16,298 bases of DNA from the NCBI GenBank assembly GCA_036001225.1, contig DASYUM010000055.1, positions 1 through 16,298 on the forward strand, written 5' to 3'. This document shows, one piece after another, positions 6,448-13,473 of this stretch (the stretch's first letter is position 1; each line of letters starts with the position of its first letter). The notes beneath the pieces were generated by a model. That model saw nothing but the letters and a program-made list of their open reading frames with translations. It had not been told where the DNA came from and ran no database searches. Both the position numbers and the translations under genes were made by a program. Source of the DNA: DASYUM01 sp036001225 (lineage in GTDB: Bacteria > Methylomirabilota > Methylomirabilia > Rokubacteriales > DASRDR01).

Positions 6448-7491
6448 ATGCCCGTCGTCATGTCCGATCGACTGCACCGCCTGGCCGTCGCGCTGTACGA
6501 GCACGCCGGGGTCACTCCCGAGGAGGCCCGGGTGGTGGCCGATCACCAGATCGGCGCCAACCTGGCCGGCCACGACTCCCACGGGGTGGTCCTCTTGCCG
6601 ACCTACCTCGAACGGATCCGCAAAGGCCACATCGTCCCGGGCGCCCCGATCGACGTCTTGGACGAGACGGCGACCACCGCGCGGGTGGACGGGCACTGGG
6701 GCTTCGGCCAGGTCGTGTCCACGCGGGCGATGGACCTCGCCATCGCCAAGGCCCGCCGCCAGCGGGTGGCCATCGTGTCCGTCTTCCGCCAGAGTCACGT
6801 GGGCCGGCTCGGCGACTACCCGCTGATGGCGGCGCGGGCCGGGCTGGTCGGTCTCATGATGTGCGACTCGGGGCGGGCGCCGAAGCAGGTGGCGCCCTTT
6901 GGCGGCCGGGAAGCGCGGCTCGGGACGAACCCGCTCTCCATCGCCTTCCCCAGCGACCTCGAGGCGCCGGTCCTCATCGACATGGCGACGAGCGCCGTGG
7001 CCGGCGGCAAGCTGCTGGTCGCTCAGGCCCGCCGGGAGCCGATCCCGCTCGGCTGGCTCCTCGACCGGGAGGGGCGACCGACGACCGATGCGGGCGCCTT
7101 CCGGGCGGGGGGCGTCATGTTGCCGCTCGGCGGCCCTCAGGGGTACAAAGGCTCCGCGCTCTCGTTCGCGGTCGAGACCCTGGCCGCGGTCCTTCCCGGC
7201 CTCGGCTTCGGCGTGGACCCCGAGGGCCGCCACAACGACGGGGCGTTCCTCCTCGCCTTCGACCCGGCCGCCTTCCGACCTCTCGGCGACTTCAAGGCCG
7301 AGGTCACGGCCTTCGCGCGCTACGTCAAGGCAACGCCGCCGGCCGAGGGGTTCACCGAAGTGCTCTACCCGGGCGAGATCGAGTACCGGACCGAGCAGCG
7401 CCGCCGCCGCGAGGGCATCCCCATCGAAGACGCGACGTGGGAGAAGCTCACGGCGCTCGCGCGAGGGGCGGGCACCGAGGCCCTCCGGTGA
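6448..7491 (+). CDS. LDH2/MDH2-family NAD(P)H-dependent oxidoreductase
   Basis: This 347-aa enzyme belongs to the malate/L-sulfolactate/ureidoglycolate dehydrogenase family, which oxidises 2-hydroxyacids with a non-Rossmann NAD(P) fold. Visible family hallmarks are HDSHGVV (42-48) near the N-terminus, RQSHVGRLGDY (114-124) at the substrate loop, GTNPLSIAFP (159-168), the IDMATSAVAGGKL segment (177-189) and GYKGSAL (232-238). Length is typical. The ATG at 6448 has GGAG 10 bases upstream, just inside the end of nudC; a second ATG at 6460 is possible. The stop TGA overlaps the GTG start of the amidohydrolase by 4 bases, so the two are translationally coupled. The substrate cannot be named; the peptide-uptake context suggests a hydroxyacid released from an imported conjugate, which is only inference. 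Confidence 0.9.
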   Translation: MPVVMSDRLHRLAVALYEHAGVTPEEARVVADHQIGANLAGHDSHGVVLLPTYLERIRKGHIVPGAPIDVLDETATTARVDGHWGFGQVVSTRAMDLAIAKARRQRVAIVSVFRQSHVGRLGDYPLMAARAGLVGLMMCDSGRAPKQVAPFGGREARLGTNPLSIAFPSDLEAPVLIDMATSAVAGGKLLVAQARREPIPLGWLLDREGRPTTDAGAFRAGGVMLPLGGPQGYKGSALSFAVETLAAVLPGLGFGVDPEGRHNDGAFLLAFDPAAFRPLGDFKAEVTAFARYVKATPPAEGFTEVLYPGEIEYRTEQRRRREGIPIEDATWEKLTALARGAGTEALR

Positions 7492-8744
7492 ACCACGCGG
7501 TCTTCAGGGCCCGCCGGGTGGCCAACGCCGAGCTGTCGGGCTGGCTCCCCGACCACGCGGTACTCACCAACGGCGAACGCATCGCGGCCGTCGTCGCGGC
7601 CGCCGAGCTTCCGCGCGACGCCGCCGAAACCCATCAGGTCTACGACCTCGGCGACGTCGCGCTCCTCCCCGGGCTGGTGGACGTCCACGCTCACATGCAC
7701 TGCTCGGCGACGCCGGACGCCTATCAGCTCGTCACCACCGAATCCGTCGAGCGACTCCTCCTGCGAGCGGCCGCCAACGTCCGCACCGCGCTCCTGTCCG
7801 GCGTGACGACGCTGCGGGACCTCGGCAGCCGCAACGAGGTGGCGTTCGCCGTTCGCGACGCCGTGCGGGCCGGCATCATTCCCGGCCCGCGGCTCCTGGT
7901 CGCGGGGACGCCGATCACCACGACGGCGGGGCACTGCCACATGTTCGGCACCGAGGCCGACACGCTCGACCAGGTGGTGGTGGCGGTGCGGCGGCAGAAG
8001 AAGCTGGGGGCCGACTGCATCAAGCTCATGGCCACCGGCGGCATGTTCACGCCGACCGCCAACCCGCGGAGCGTCCAGTATCCGGCGGAGACGCTGGCCG
8101 CCGCCGTCCAGGAGGCCGAGCGGCTCGACCTGCCGGTGGCCGCCCACACGCTCTCGGCCGCCGGCGTCCGGAACTGCGTCGAGGCCGGCGTGCACCACCT
8201 GATCCACGCCCGCTGGTACAGCGCCGATCCCGCCAAGGGTCTGGAGTACGACCCGGCGGTGGCCGCCCGGATCGCCGAGCGCGGCCAGTGGGTGGACATC
8301 ACGCTGGGACTCCTCCTCCTCGGCCAGGAGGCGGTCGGCGCCGGCGCCGCGTCGCGGGTGCCGCACTGGGCGGTGGCCACCACGCCGGTCGCCGAGGAAG
8401 AGCACCTGGAGACCGCCCGCGACATGCGGGCCCGCGGCGTCCGCTTCGCGGCCGGCCTCGATATGGGCATGACCCACGCCCGCTTCGACGCCGCGACGGC
8501 GAGCGCCCGGGCGTTCGTGACCTGGCTCGGCTACTCGCCGTGGCAGGCGATTCGCGCCTCGACCCTCGATTCGGCCGAGGCGCTCGGACTCGGCGCGATG
8601 GTGGGCGCACTGCGTCCCGGTTTCGTGGCCGATCTGATGTCGGCCGCGGGCGACCCCGCCCGCGACATCGCGGCCCTGGGGATGGTGGTGGACGTCATCC
8701 AGGCCGGGCGGCCGGTCAAGCTTGGCCGCCGAGGACTGGTCTGA
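7488..8744 (+). CDS. Metal-dependent amidohydrolase, Met_dep_hydrolase_A type (candidate dipeptidase)
   Basis: This 418-aa TIM-barrel enzyme of the amidohydrolase superfamily carries a two-metal site: VHAHMH (metal ligands His67 and His69), Lys179 in CIKLMATGG, the lysine expected to be carboxylated, His220 in VAAHTLS, His240 in HHLIHA and Asp325 in GLDMGMTH. The KLMATGG segment is typical of the imidazolonepropionase-like subgroup that includes Xaa-Pro and Xaa-Arg/Lys dipeptidases. The N-terminal and C-terminal beta-sandwich parts (residues 1-60 and 370-418) are present. GTG at 7488 overlaps the preceding stop codon. A peptide-binding protein gene follows after 16 bases, which supports cleavage of an imported dipeptide or N-acyl amino acid. 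No signal peptide is seen, so it acts in the cytoplasm. The precise substrate is unknown. Confidence 0.9.
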   Translation: MNHAVFRARRVANAELSGWLPDHAVLTNGERIAAVVAAAELPRDAAETHQVYDLGDVALLPGLVDVHAHMHCSATPDAYQLVTTESVERLLLRAAANVRTALLSGVTTLRDLGSRNEVAFAVRDAVRAGIIPGPRLLVAGTPITTTAGHCHMFGTEADTLDQVVVAVRRQKKLGADCIKLMATGGMFTPTANPRSVQYPAETLAAAVQEAERLDLPVAAHTLSAAGVRNCVEAGVHHLIHARWYSADPAKGLEYDPAVAARIAERGQWVDITLGLLLLGQEAVGAGAASRVPHWAVATTPVAEEEHLETARDMRARGVRFAAGLDMGMTHARFDAATASARAFVTWLGYSPWQAIRASTLDSAEALGLGAMVGALRPGFVADLMSAAGDPARDIAALGMVVDVIQAGRPVKLGRRGLV

Positions 8745-8760
8745 AGGAAGGAGACTGACG

Positions 8761-10311
8761 ATGGCGACGTGGTGGATCCGTGGGGCGGCCGGGGTGGCGG
8801 TGCTGCTGGCGGCGAGCGCGCCCGGCGCGGCGGCGCCGAAGCGCGGCGGCGAGATGGTCTTCGCCCAGGAGGCGCAGGTCTCCGGCCTCGACATGCACTT
8901 CTCCTCGGCCATTTCGAGCCGCAACATCGCCCTCCACATCTACGAGAGCCTGCTCACCCGCGACGAGTCGAACGCCCCCATCCCGGAGCTGGCCGAGCGC
9001 TGGACCGCCTCACCCGACGGCCTCACCTACACCTTCCCGCTCCGCAAGGGCGTGCTCTTCCACAACGGCAAGGAGTTGACCTCGGCCGACGTCCTCGCCT
9101 CCTACCAGCGCTACCAGCGCATCGGCGTGGACCGGAAGACGCTGGAGCCGGTCGCCACCATGACCGCGCCCGATCGCTACACCTTCCAGCTCAAACTCAA
9201 GAAGGCGGTGCCGACCTTCATCGAAGAGCTGTCGTCGTTCCGGGTGCCGATCGTCATCATGCCGGCCGAGGAGACGGCCAAGGCGGGCGGCAAGACCGAG
9301 CCCTACATCGGCACCGGCCCCTACCAGTTCGTGGAGTGGGTGGCCGACTCGCACGTCAAGCTCAAGCGCTTCGACCGCTACAAGGTCAACGAGGCGTTCC
9401 CCGACCGTACCGGGTTCGGCGGGCGCAAGATCGCCTACTTCGACGCGGTGACGTTCAAGATCGTCACCGAGGGCGGCGCCCGCGTGGCCGGCCTGGAGAA
9501 GGGCGAGCTGCACGGGGTGGAGGACGTGCCGACCAAGTCGGCCCAGCGGCTCCGCGCGAACCGGGGCATCGTGCTGCATCCGCTCGAGCGGTTCTGGATC
9601 CACATCGCCATCCCCAACCACGCCCGGCCGCCGACCGACAACCTCCTGGTCCGGCGGGCCATCCAGGTCGGCCTCAACATGGAGGAGATCATGGAGGCGG
9701 CCACCGACGGCGCCTTCAAGCTCCAGGCCGGCTACCAGTACCCCGGCAACCCCTACTACACCGAGGCCGGCAAGGACCGCTATCAGGTCAACGACAAGGA
9801 GCTGGCCAAGCGGCTTCTGAGGGAAGCGGGGTACAAGGGCGAGGAGGTCGTGCTCATCACCAACACCGACTACCAGACGATGTACAACGCGGCGGTGGTG
9901 ATGGCCGAGCAGATGAAGGCATTCGGCCTCACCGTCAAGACCGAGGTCTCCGACTGGCCGACCCAGCGGAAGAAGCGCGAGGACCCCAAGGCCTGGAACA
10001 TCTACTTCACCGGCTTCGGGACCGGGCCCTCGGTCGGCGCGGCGGCGGCGATCCTCGATCTCCTGCCCCCGACCAACCTGCAGAACTCGCCCGGCGACCC
10101 GGTCCTCCAGCAGGCCTTCGACGACCTCCTCAACAAGCCCACCCTCGAGGAGCGCAAGGCCGCCTTCGCCCGCGCCCAGGAGCGGGTCTACGAGCAGGTC
10201 CACGCCATCAAGTTCGGCGATCTGACGAAGATCCAGGCGGTCCGCAGCACGGTGAAGGGCTTCAAGCCTCACCGGATCCCGCGGATGTGGAACGTCTGGT
10301 TCGAGGAATAA
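8761..10311 (+). CDS. Extracellular peptide-binding protein of ABC transporter (SBP_bac_5)
   Basis: This 516-aa family 5 solute-binding protein captures peptides or peptide-like ligands outside the membrane and delivers them to DppB/DppC-type permeases. It opens with a Sec signal (WWIRGAAGVAVLLAASAP), probably cleaved around Ala25; there is no lipobox cysteine, so it is likely free in the periplasm or associated by other means. Family features follow: IYESLLTRDESNAPIPELAE (about 60-79), the SADVLASYQR segment, the IGTGPYQF motif typical of DppA/OppA proteins, and a C-terminal V-R-S-T-V-K-G-F block. Start selection is firm: AAGGAG (8748-8753) lies 7 bases before the ATG. It is separated from the permease genes by a 119-base gap with two hairpins. 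Ligand class is uncertain; nickel, opine, glutathione and dipeptide binders share the fold. Confidence 0.92.
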   Translation: MATWWIRGAAGVAVLLAASAPGAAAPKRGGEMVFAQEAQVSGLDMHFSSAISSRNIALHIYESLLTRDESNAPIPELAERWTASPDGLTYTFPLRKGVLFHNGKELTSADVLASYQRYQRIGVDRKTLEPVATMTAPDRYTFQLKLKKAVPTFIEELSSFRVPIVIMPAEETAKAGGKTEPYIGTGPYQFVEWVADSHVKLKRFDRYKVNEAFPDRTGFGGRKIAYFDAVTFKIVTEGGARVAGLEKGELHGVEDVPTKSAQRLRANRGIVLHPLERFWIHIAIPNHARPPTDNLLVRRAIQVGLNMEEIMEAATDGAFKLQAGYQYPGNPYYTEAGKDRYQVNDKELAKRLLREAGYKGEEVVLITNTDYQTMYNAAVVMAEQMKAFGLTVKTEVSDWPTQRKKREDPKAWNIYFTGFGTGPSVGAAAAILDLLPPTNLQNSPGDPVLQQAFDDLLNKPTLEERKAAFARAQERVYEQVHAIKFGDLTKIQAVRSTVKGFKPHRIPRMWNVWFEE

Positions 10312-10314
10312 CTC

Positions 10315-10339
10315 CGGAGGGGGGGAGGGCCCCCCTCCG
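10315..10339 (+). terminator. Partial-terminator hairpin between binding protein and permeases
   Basis: A 10-bp G/C stem with a 5-base loop directly follows the binding-protein stop codon and has no U tract. Within an operon, it could protect the upstream mRNA or reduce readthrough so that binding protein exceeds permease. Confidence 0.45.
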
Positions 10340-10402
10340 CCCCCCAGGAGTTGCGCCGGCGAAGCCGGCGCCCGGAGCGCTTCGATCCCAAACCGCGCGG
10401 CG
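10315..10402 (+). repeat. Intergenic double-hairpin repeat, copy B
   Basis: The first stem (10315-10324 with 10330-10339, 10 bp) is made of a G-run and a C-run. After CCCCCAGGAGTTGCG comes the second stem GCGCCGGC / GCCGGCGC (10353-10360 with 10364-10371) closed by GAA, and a tail ending CCGCGCGGCG (10393-10402). Block order and sequence match 4622-4717. Relative to copy A, the fourth base of the second stem changes G to C while its partner changes C to G. Confidence 0.65.
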
Positions 10403-10430
10403 CGGCGGCGCTTAGCGGCACTCGAGCCCC

Positions 10431-11384
10431 GTGGCGGCTTACGTCCTCCGCCGCCTGGTCGGTTCGATTCCGGTCCTCTTCGGCGTCACCCTCGTCTCCT
10501 TCTTCATCATGCAGATCGTACCGGGCGACCCGGCATCGATCATCGCCGGACTGGGCGCCACCCCTCAAGAGGTCGAGCGGGTGCGGGAGGAGCTGGGCCT
10601 CAACCGCCCGATGCTGGTCCAGCTCCTCAACTGGTACGGGGGCATGATCCGGGGCGACCTCGGCGACTCGGTACTGCTCGGCCGCAGCGTGACCCGGGCG
10701 ATCGTCGAGCGCCTGCCGGTGACGCTGTCGCTGTCGGGCTACGCGCTGGCGATCACGCTGGTGGTCGGGCTATTGAGCGGAGTGTTCGCCGCGTTGCGGC
10801 CCAACACCTGGCTCGACCAGGCCCTGATGACGGTGGCGCTCGTCGGGGTGTCGCTCCCGAGCTTCTGGCTGGGCCTCATGCTCATCGTGGTCTTCGCCGT
10901 CCAGCTCGATTGGCTGCCCTCCGGCGGTTACGTCGCGCCCTCGGTGAGCGTGGTCGGCTGGCTCCGGAGCGCGACCCTGCCGGCCATCTCGCTGGCCCTG
11001 CTCCAGGTCGGCCTCCTCGCCCGCATCACGCGCGCCACCATGCTGGAGGTGCTGGGCCAGGACTACATCCGCACCGCCCGGACCAAGGGGCTGCCGGCCT
11101 GGAGCGTGGTGGCCAAGCACGCCTTCACCAACGTCTTGGTGCCCGTCGTCACCGTGGTCGGGATCATCTTCAGTCTCCTGCTCTCGGGCTCGGTGGTCAT
11201 CGAGACCGTCTACTCGCTGCCCGGAGTCGGGCGGCTCCTGGCCGCCGCCGTCCTCCGCCGCGACTATCCGGTGATCCAGGGCGGCTTGCTGATGCTGGCG
11301 GGGGCGCTCCTGTTCCTGAACCTGCTGGTGGACGTGCTCTACGCGTATCTCGATCCCCGCGTGCGCTACGGGACGGGACAGTAA
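10431..11384 (+). CDS. Peptide ABC transporter permease, DppB/OppB type
   Basis: This 317-aa inner-membrane permease forms half of the translocation channel. It begins with the family's N-terminal block YVLRRLVGSIPVLFGVTLVS, with the first membrane segment at about 9-29. The PGDP motif follows (31-34), then GDLGDSV in the first periplasmic part. Further segments lie near 100-122, 132-158, 183-200, 235-258 and 285-306. The cytoplasmic EAA loop that contacts the ATPase reads DYIRTARTKGLPAWSVVAKHA (211-231). It ends with YAYLDPRVRYG, as is usual. The GTG start at 10431 has no strong ribosome-binding site. The DppC-like gene starts 1 base after its stop, so the two are co-translated. No ATPase gene follows in this operon. 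Confidence 0.93.
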   Translation: MAAYVLRRLVGSIPVLFGVTLVSFFIMQIVPGDPASIIAGLGATPQEVERVREELGLNRPMLVQLLNWYGGMIRGDLGDSVLLGRSVTRAIVERLPVTLSLSGYALAITLVVGLLSGVFAALRPNTWLDQALMTVALVGVSLPSFWLGLMLIVVFAVQLDWLPSGGYVAPSVSVVGWLRSATLPAISLALLQVGLLARITRATMLEVLGQDYIRTARTKGLPAWSVVAKHAFTNVLVPVVTVVGIIFSLLLSGSVVIETVYSLPGVGRLLAAAVLRRDYPVIQGGLLMLAGALLFLNLLVDVLYAYLDPRVRYGTGQ

Positions 11385-11385
11385 C

Positions 11386-12240
11386 GTGGTGCGGTCGGGC
11401 GCGCGCTCGCGAGTGGCCCGCCGCCTACTACGGCACCGGTCGTTCGTGACCGGGGCCGGGTTGTTCGTGGTCGTGGTGCTGGTGGCGGCCCTGGCCGACC
11501 TGATCGCGCCGACGGCCCCCGCCACCATGCAGTTCCGCTTCCGATTCACCCCACCGAGCCCCGCGTTCTGGCTCGGCACCGATAACTTCGGGCGGGACTT
11601 GCTGAGTCGCGTGGTCTACGGCGCCCGCCTGTCGCTGGAGATCGGCTTCAGCGTGGTGGTCCTGACGGGGATCGCGGGGACGGTGGTCGGCGCCGCCGCC
11701 GGGTACTTCCGGCGGCTCGACGCCTGGCTGATCGGCGCCATGGACGCGCTGATGGCGTTCCCGACCGTGCTGCTGGCCATCGGGATCACCGCCGCCCTGG
11801 GACCGTCCGCGATGAACGCGGTCCTCGCCCTCACCCTGGTCTACACCCCGCGGACCGCCCGCATCGTCCGCGCCTCGGTGCTGGTGATCCGCGAGCTGGA
11901 CTACGTCCAGGCCGCCCTCGCCGCCGGCGCGCGGCCCGGCCGCATCCTCGCCCGCCACATCCTGCCCAACAGCCTCGGCCCGCTGATCGTCCAGCTCACC
12001 TTCATCTTCGCCTACGCGGTGCTGGCCGAGGCGATCTTGAGCTTCCTCGGCATGGGCCCCCAGCCCCCGACCCCGACCTGGGGGAACATCATCGCCGAAG
12101 GGCGCACCTACATCCGCGAGGCCCCGTGGATTTCGCTCTTTCCGGGGATCGCCATCGCCCTCACCGTCCTCGGGCTGAACTTGCTCGGCGATGGGCTTCG
12201 CGATGCCCTCGACCCCCGGATGAAGGTGCAGCCGGGCTAG
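11386..12240 (+). CDS. Peptide ABC transporter permease, DppC/OppC type
   Basis: This 284-aa permease is the partner of the DppB-like protein. It has a basic N-terminus, a first membrane segment at about 21-41, the family block LGTDNFGRDLLSRVVYGAR (63-81), membrane segments around 88-107, 117-137, 142-156, 200-222 and 250-268, and the EAA loop AALAAGARPGRILARHILPN (176-195). The conserved end ALTVLGLNLLGDGLRDALDP is present. The GTG start lies 1 base after the DppB stop; a second GTG follows immediately and could serve instead. It ends the rightward operon and converges, after 71 bases without an evident hairpin, on the small membrane-protein gene. Compared with the partial DppC on the opposite strand (15734-16297), it is a different paralogue of the same family. 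Confidence 0.93.
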   Translation: MVRSGARSRVARRLLRHRSFVTGAGLFVVVVLVAALADLIAPTAPATMQFRFRFTPPSPAFWLGTDNFGRDLLSRVVYGARLSLEIGFSVVVLTGIAGTVVGAAAGYFRRLDAWLIGAMDALMAFPTVLLAIGITAALGPSAMNAVLALTLVYTPRTARIVRASVLVIRELDYVQAALAAGARPGRILARHILPNSLGPLIVQLTFIFAYAVLAEAILSFLGMGPQPPTPTWGNIIAEGRTYIREAPWISLFPGIAIALTVLGLNLLGDGLRDALDPRMKVQPG

Positions 12241-12311
12241 CGCGGTGGTCGGCAGGACGGGGAGGACGTGCGAAGAACGGGAGGACGACGCGCGACGGCG
12301 CGAGCCGAGGG

Positions 12312-12440
12312 TCAGTGCTTCTCGACGGTCACCACGGTGGGCGGGTTCTCGGGGGTGGCTTCGCGGGTCGAGAGCGCGATGCCCTGGTAGACGAAGGCGA
12401 AGAAGCCCAGGATGATGAGCGCGATGATGAATGCTTGCAC
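12312..12440 (-). CDS. 42-aa single-span membrane protein
   Basis: This tiny protein has one hydrophobic helix, QAFIIALIILGFFAFVYQGI, then a short polar tail with STREATPENPP and ending VVTVEKH. The arrangement of a hydrophobic helix ending in VYQGI followed by TRE resembles small uncharacterised membrane proteins I recall from acidobacteria and related groups, where YQGI-x-Y-TTRE is common. I chose the GTG at 12440 because GGAGGG (12448-12453) lies 7 bases upstream; an ATG at 12455 in the same frame gives 47 aa but has a weaker site. A consensus sigma54 promoter sits about 130 bases upstream. It is convergent with the DppC-like gene. Function is unknown; a stress-responsive membrane peptide is one possibility. 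Confidence 0.7.
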   Translation of the reverse strand: MQAFIIALIILGFFAFVYQGIALSTREATPENPPTVVTVEKH

Positions 12441-12570
12441 CGCCTGACCCTCCATCCGATCCCGGTCATGAGCCCGTCCCGGGTCGATGTCCATGCCCCC
12501 GGTACGGCCCGAGCGTACCCCTGCCGAGCGAGGCACCCCGCAGAAATTCGCCGGCTCGCTCCCATATTGG

Positions 12571-12586
12571 AGCAACGCCCGTGCCA
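12571..12586 (-). promoter_or_regulatory. Consensus sigma54 (-24/-12) promoter
   Basis: Read leftward, TGGCACGGGCGTTGCT matches TGGCACG-N4-TTGCW at every defined base, with the GG and GC dinucleotides 10 bases apart. Predicted start is near 12560, giving a leader of about 120 bases before the 42-aa membrane protein. Sigma54 promoters require a bacterial enhancer-binding protein; none is encoded in this window. Confidence 0.7.
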
Positions 12587-12591
12587 GCCGG

Positions 12592-12628
12592 GGGTAAACC
12601 CGGATCCCGGAGAAACCCCGGGTTTCCC
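12592..12628. repeat. Interrupted inverted repeat upstream of the sigma54 promoter
   Basis: GGG-T-AAACCCGG (12592-12603) pairs with CCGGGTTT-CCC (12618-12628) apart from a single bulged T, with a 14-base centre. A nested GAAACC/GGTTTC stem is also possible. It ends 5 bases before the -24 box. It could be an activator-binding site at about -32 to -68, closer than usual for sigma54 activators. Confidence 0.4.
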
Positions 12629-12681
12629 GGCCCCCCCCCGGCTGGGCGCCGTTCTCGGAGCGGACAGGGCAGGACGGCGAC

Positions 12682-12732
12682 CGCCGCCCGACTGACGGCC
12701 GGGCGGCGAGGGGGGCCCTGAACGGCCCCCTC
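12682..12732 (-). terminator. Tandem hairpins after the coiled-coil gene
   Basis: The hairpin nearest the gene pairs GAGGGGGGCC (12708-12717) with GGCCCCCTC (12724-12732) around CTGAAC, with one bulged G. The next pairs CGCCGCCCG (12682-12690) with CGGGCGGCG (12700-12708). No U tract is present. The G/C-run hairpin resembles those at 4622-4650 and 10315-10339. Confidence 0.55.
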
Positions 12733-12740
12733 CCGATCGC

Positions 12741-13088
12741 TCAGGCGGGCGTCACGGCCAGGCCGGCCGGTTGCGCGACCTGGAGCCGGCGGTAGACGTC
12801 GTGGAGCGGCTTCTGGACCTGACCGAGGTGCTCCAGGACCCCGCTCAGCGCCTCGGCGATGGCCGCGTGCTCGTTGCGGAAGAACTGGGCCTCCCCGCGC
12901 AGCTCGCTGACCTCCTTCCGCAGCTCGGCCAGCTCCTCGCGGAGCTTCCGGCACTCGTGCTCGGCCGCGTCGAGCTTGCCCCGCATCCGTTCCCGGTCGT
13001 CGAGCAAGCCGGGGATCATGCGGCCGATCAGGTACTGGCTCTCCTCGACCCACCGGTCGATCCGCTGCCGATCCTCCATCCCCTCCAT
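12741..13088 (-). CDS. Coiled-coil protein, 115 aa from internal ATG
   Basis: The protein begins MEGMEDRQRIDRWVEESQYL. A helical block RMIPGLLDDRERMRGKLDAAE leads into a heptad-rich coiled coil (REELAELRKEVSELRGEAQFF, roughly residues 50-70) and a C-terminal helix with VLEHLGQVQKPLHDVYRRLQ. I recall similar proteins, without assigned function, in Rokubacteria and Methylomirabilota genomes. The ATG at 13088 has GAGG 4 bases and GGAG about 13 bases upstream. The frame is open upstream to 13466, so a 241-aa form is also possible. No membrane segment or enzyme motif is present. A structural or cell-division-type scaffold is plausible but unproven. A hairpin pair follows its stop codon. Confidence 0.75.
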   Translation of the reverse strand: MEGMEDRQRIDRWVEESQYLIGRMIPGLLDDRERMRGKLDAAEHECRKLREELAELRKEVSELRGEAQFFRNEHAAIAEALSGVLEHLGQVQKPLHDVYRRLQVAQPAGLAVTPA

Positions 13089-13466
13089 CGGTCCTCGGCT
13101 CCTTTCTGACAGTGTGGCCCTCGTCGTGTAGAGATCCGCGCGGGTCACGAATACCCACCCGATGCGTTCGTCGGGACCGGACTCCCGGGCCGGCCGTCGC
13201 CGCTCCGCCCCGCGCCATTCGGACAACGAAGACAGCCAGCCGCGACGGCGGTCGGCGAGGACCCGCACGCGCGGGTCGCCGGCGAACTGACGGCTCAGAT
13301 ACTGGCACAGGGCCGGCTGGTCCCGGGCGACGACGACGAGGTGCGGTGGGGCAAGCGGGCGCTCGGGCGCGGGTGAGGCGGGAGAGGAGAAGGGCGAGGA
13401 GGAGATCGGGGCGGCGTCTTCGTCCGCGGGCCGGCCCGGACTACACACAAACCGGACAACAGGCAC
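13089..13466 (-). CDS. In-frame upstream domain of the coiled-coil gene (Arg-rich, possible fusion)
   Basis: This stretch reads in frame into the coiled-coil gene with no stop codon. After a Pro/Ser-rich start (about 40 residues from GTG 13466) comes a compact domain: strand HLVVVARDQPAL, helix QYLSRQFAG, strand VRVLADRRRG, then RGAERRRPARES and strand IGWVFVTRADLY. Small proteins with this strand-helix-strand plus ERRR pattern are, as I recall, common single genes in Rokubacteria-like genomes. Third-codon G/C is high through the domain but falls in the last 13 codons before the ATG at 13088, which looks like former intergenic DNA. It may therefore be a separate gene whose stop codon was lost, or the N-terminal half of a 241-aa fusion. 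Function is unknown. Confidence 0.5.
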
Positions 13467-13473
13467 TGCTCAT
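13441..13473 (-). CDS. Ten-codon cysteine-rich leader ORF
   Basis: ATG at 13473 follows a strong GGGAGGT site at 13479-13485 (6 bases after GGAGG) and encodes MSSACCPVCV before TAG. It is the best initiation site in the transcript from the 13531-13559 promoter and overlaps, in another frame, the GTG at 13466. Three of ten codons are TGT. It could be a leader peptide sensing cysteine or translation rate, or an accidental start. Confidence 0.35.
   Translation of the reverse strand: MSSACCPVCV

Noticed and set aside
6861..7487. Upstream extension of the amidohydrolase frame
   Set aside because: Out-of-frame overlap with the LDH2-type gene, Arg/Gly-rich; the GTG at 7488 with a GTGA overlap is the natural start.
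12456..12575. N-terminal extension of the small membrane protein to 87 aa
   Set aside because: The extension starts next to the sigma54 -12 box, is polar without similarity, and the GGAGGG-GTG start fits better.
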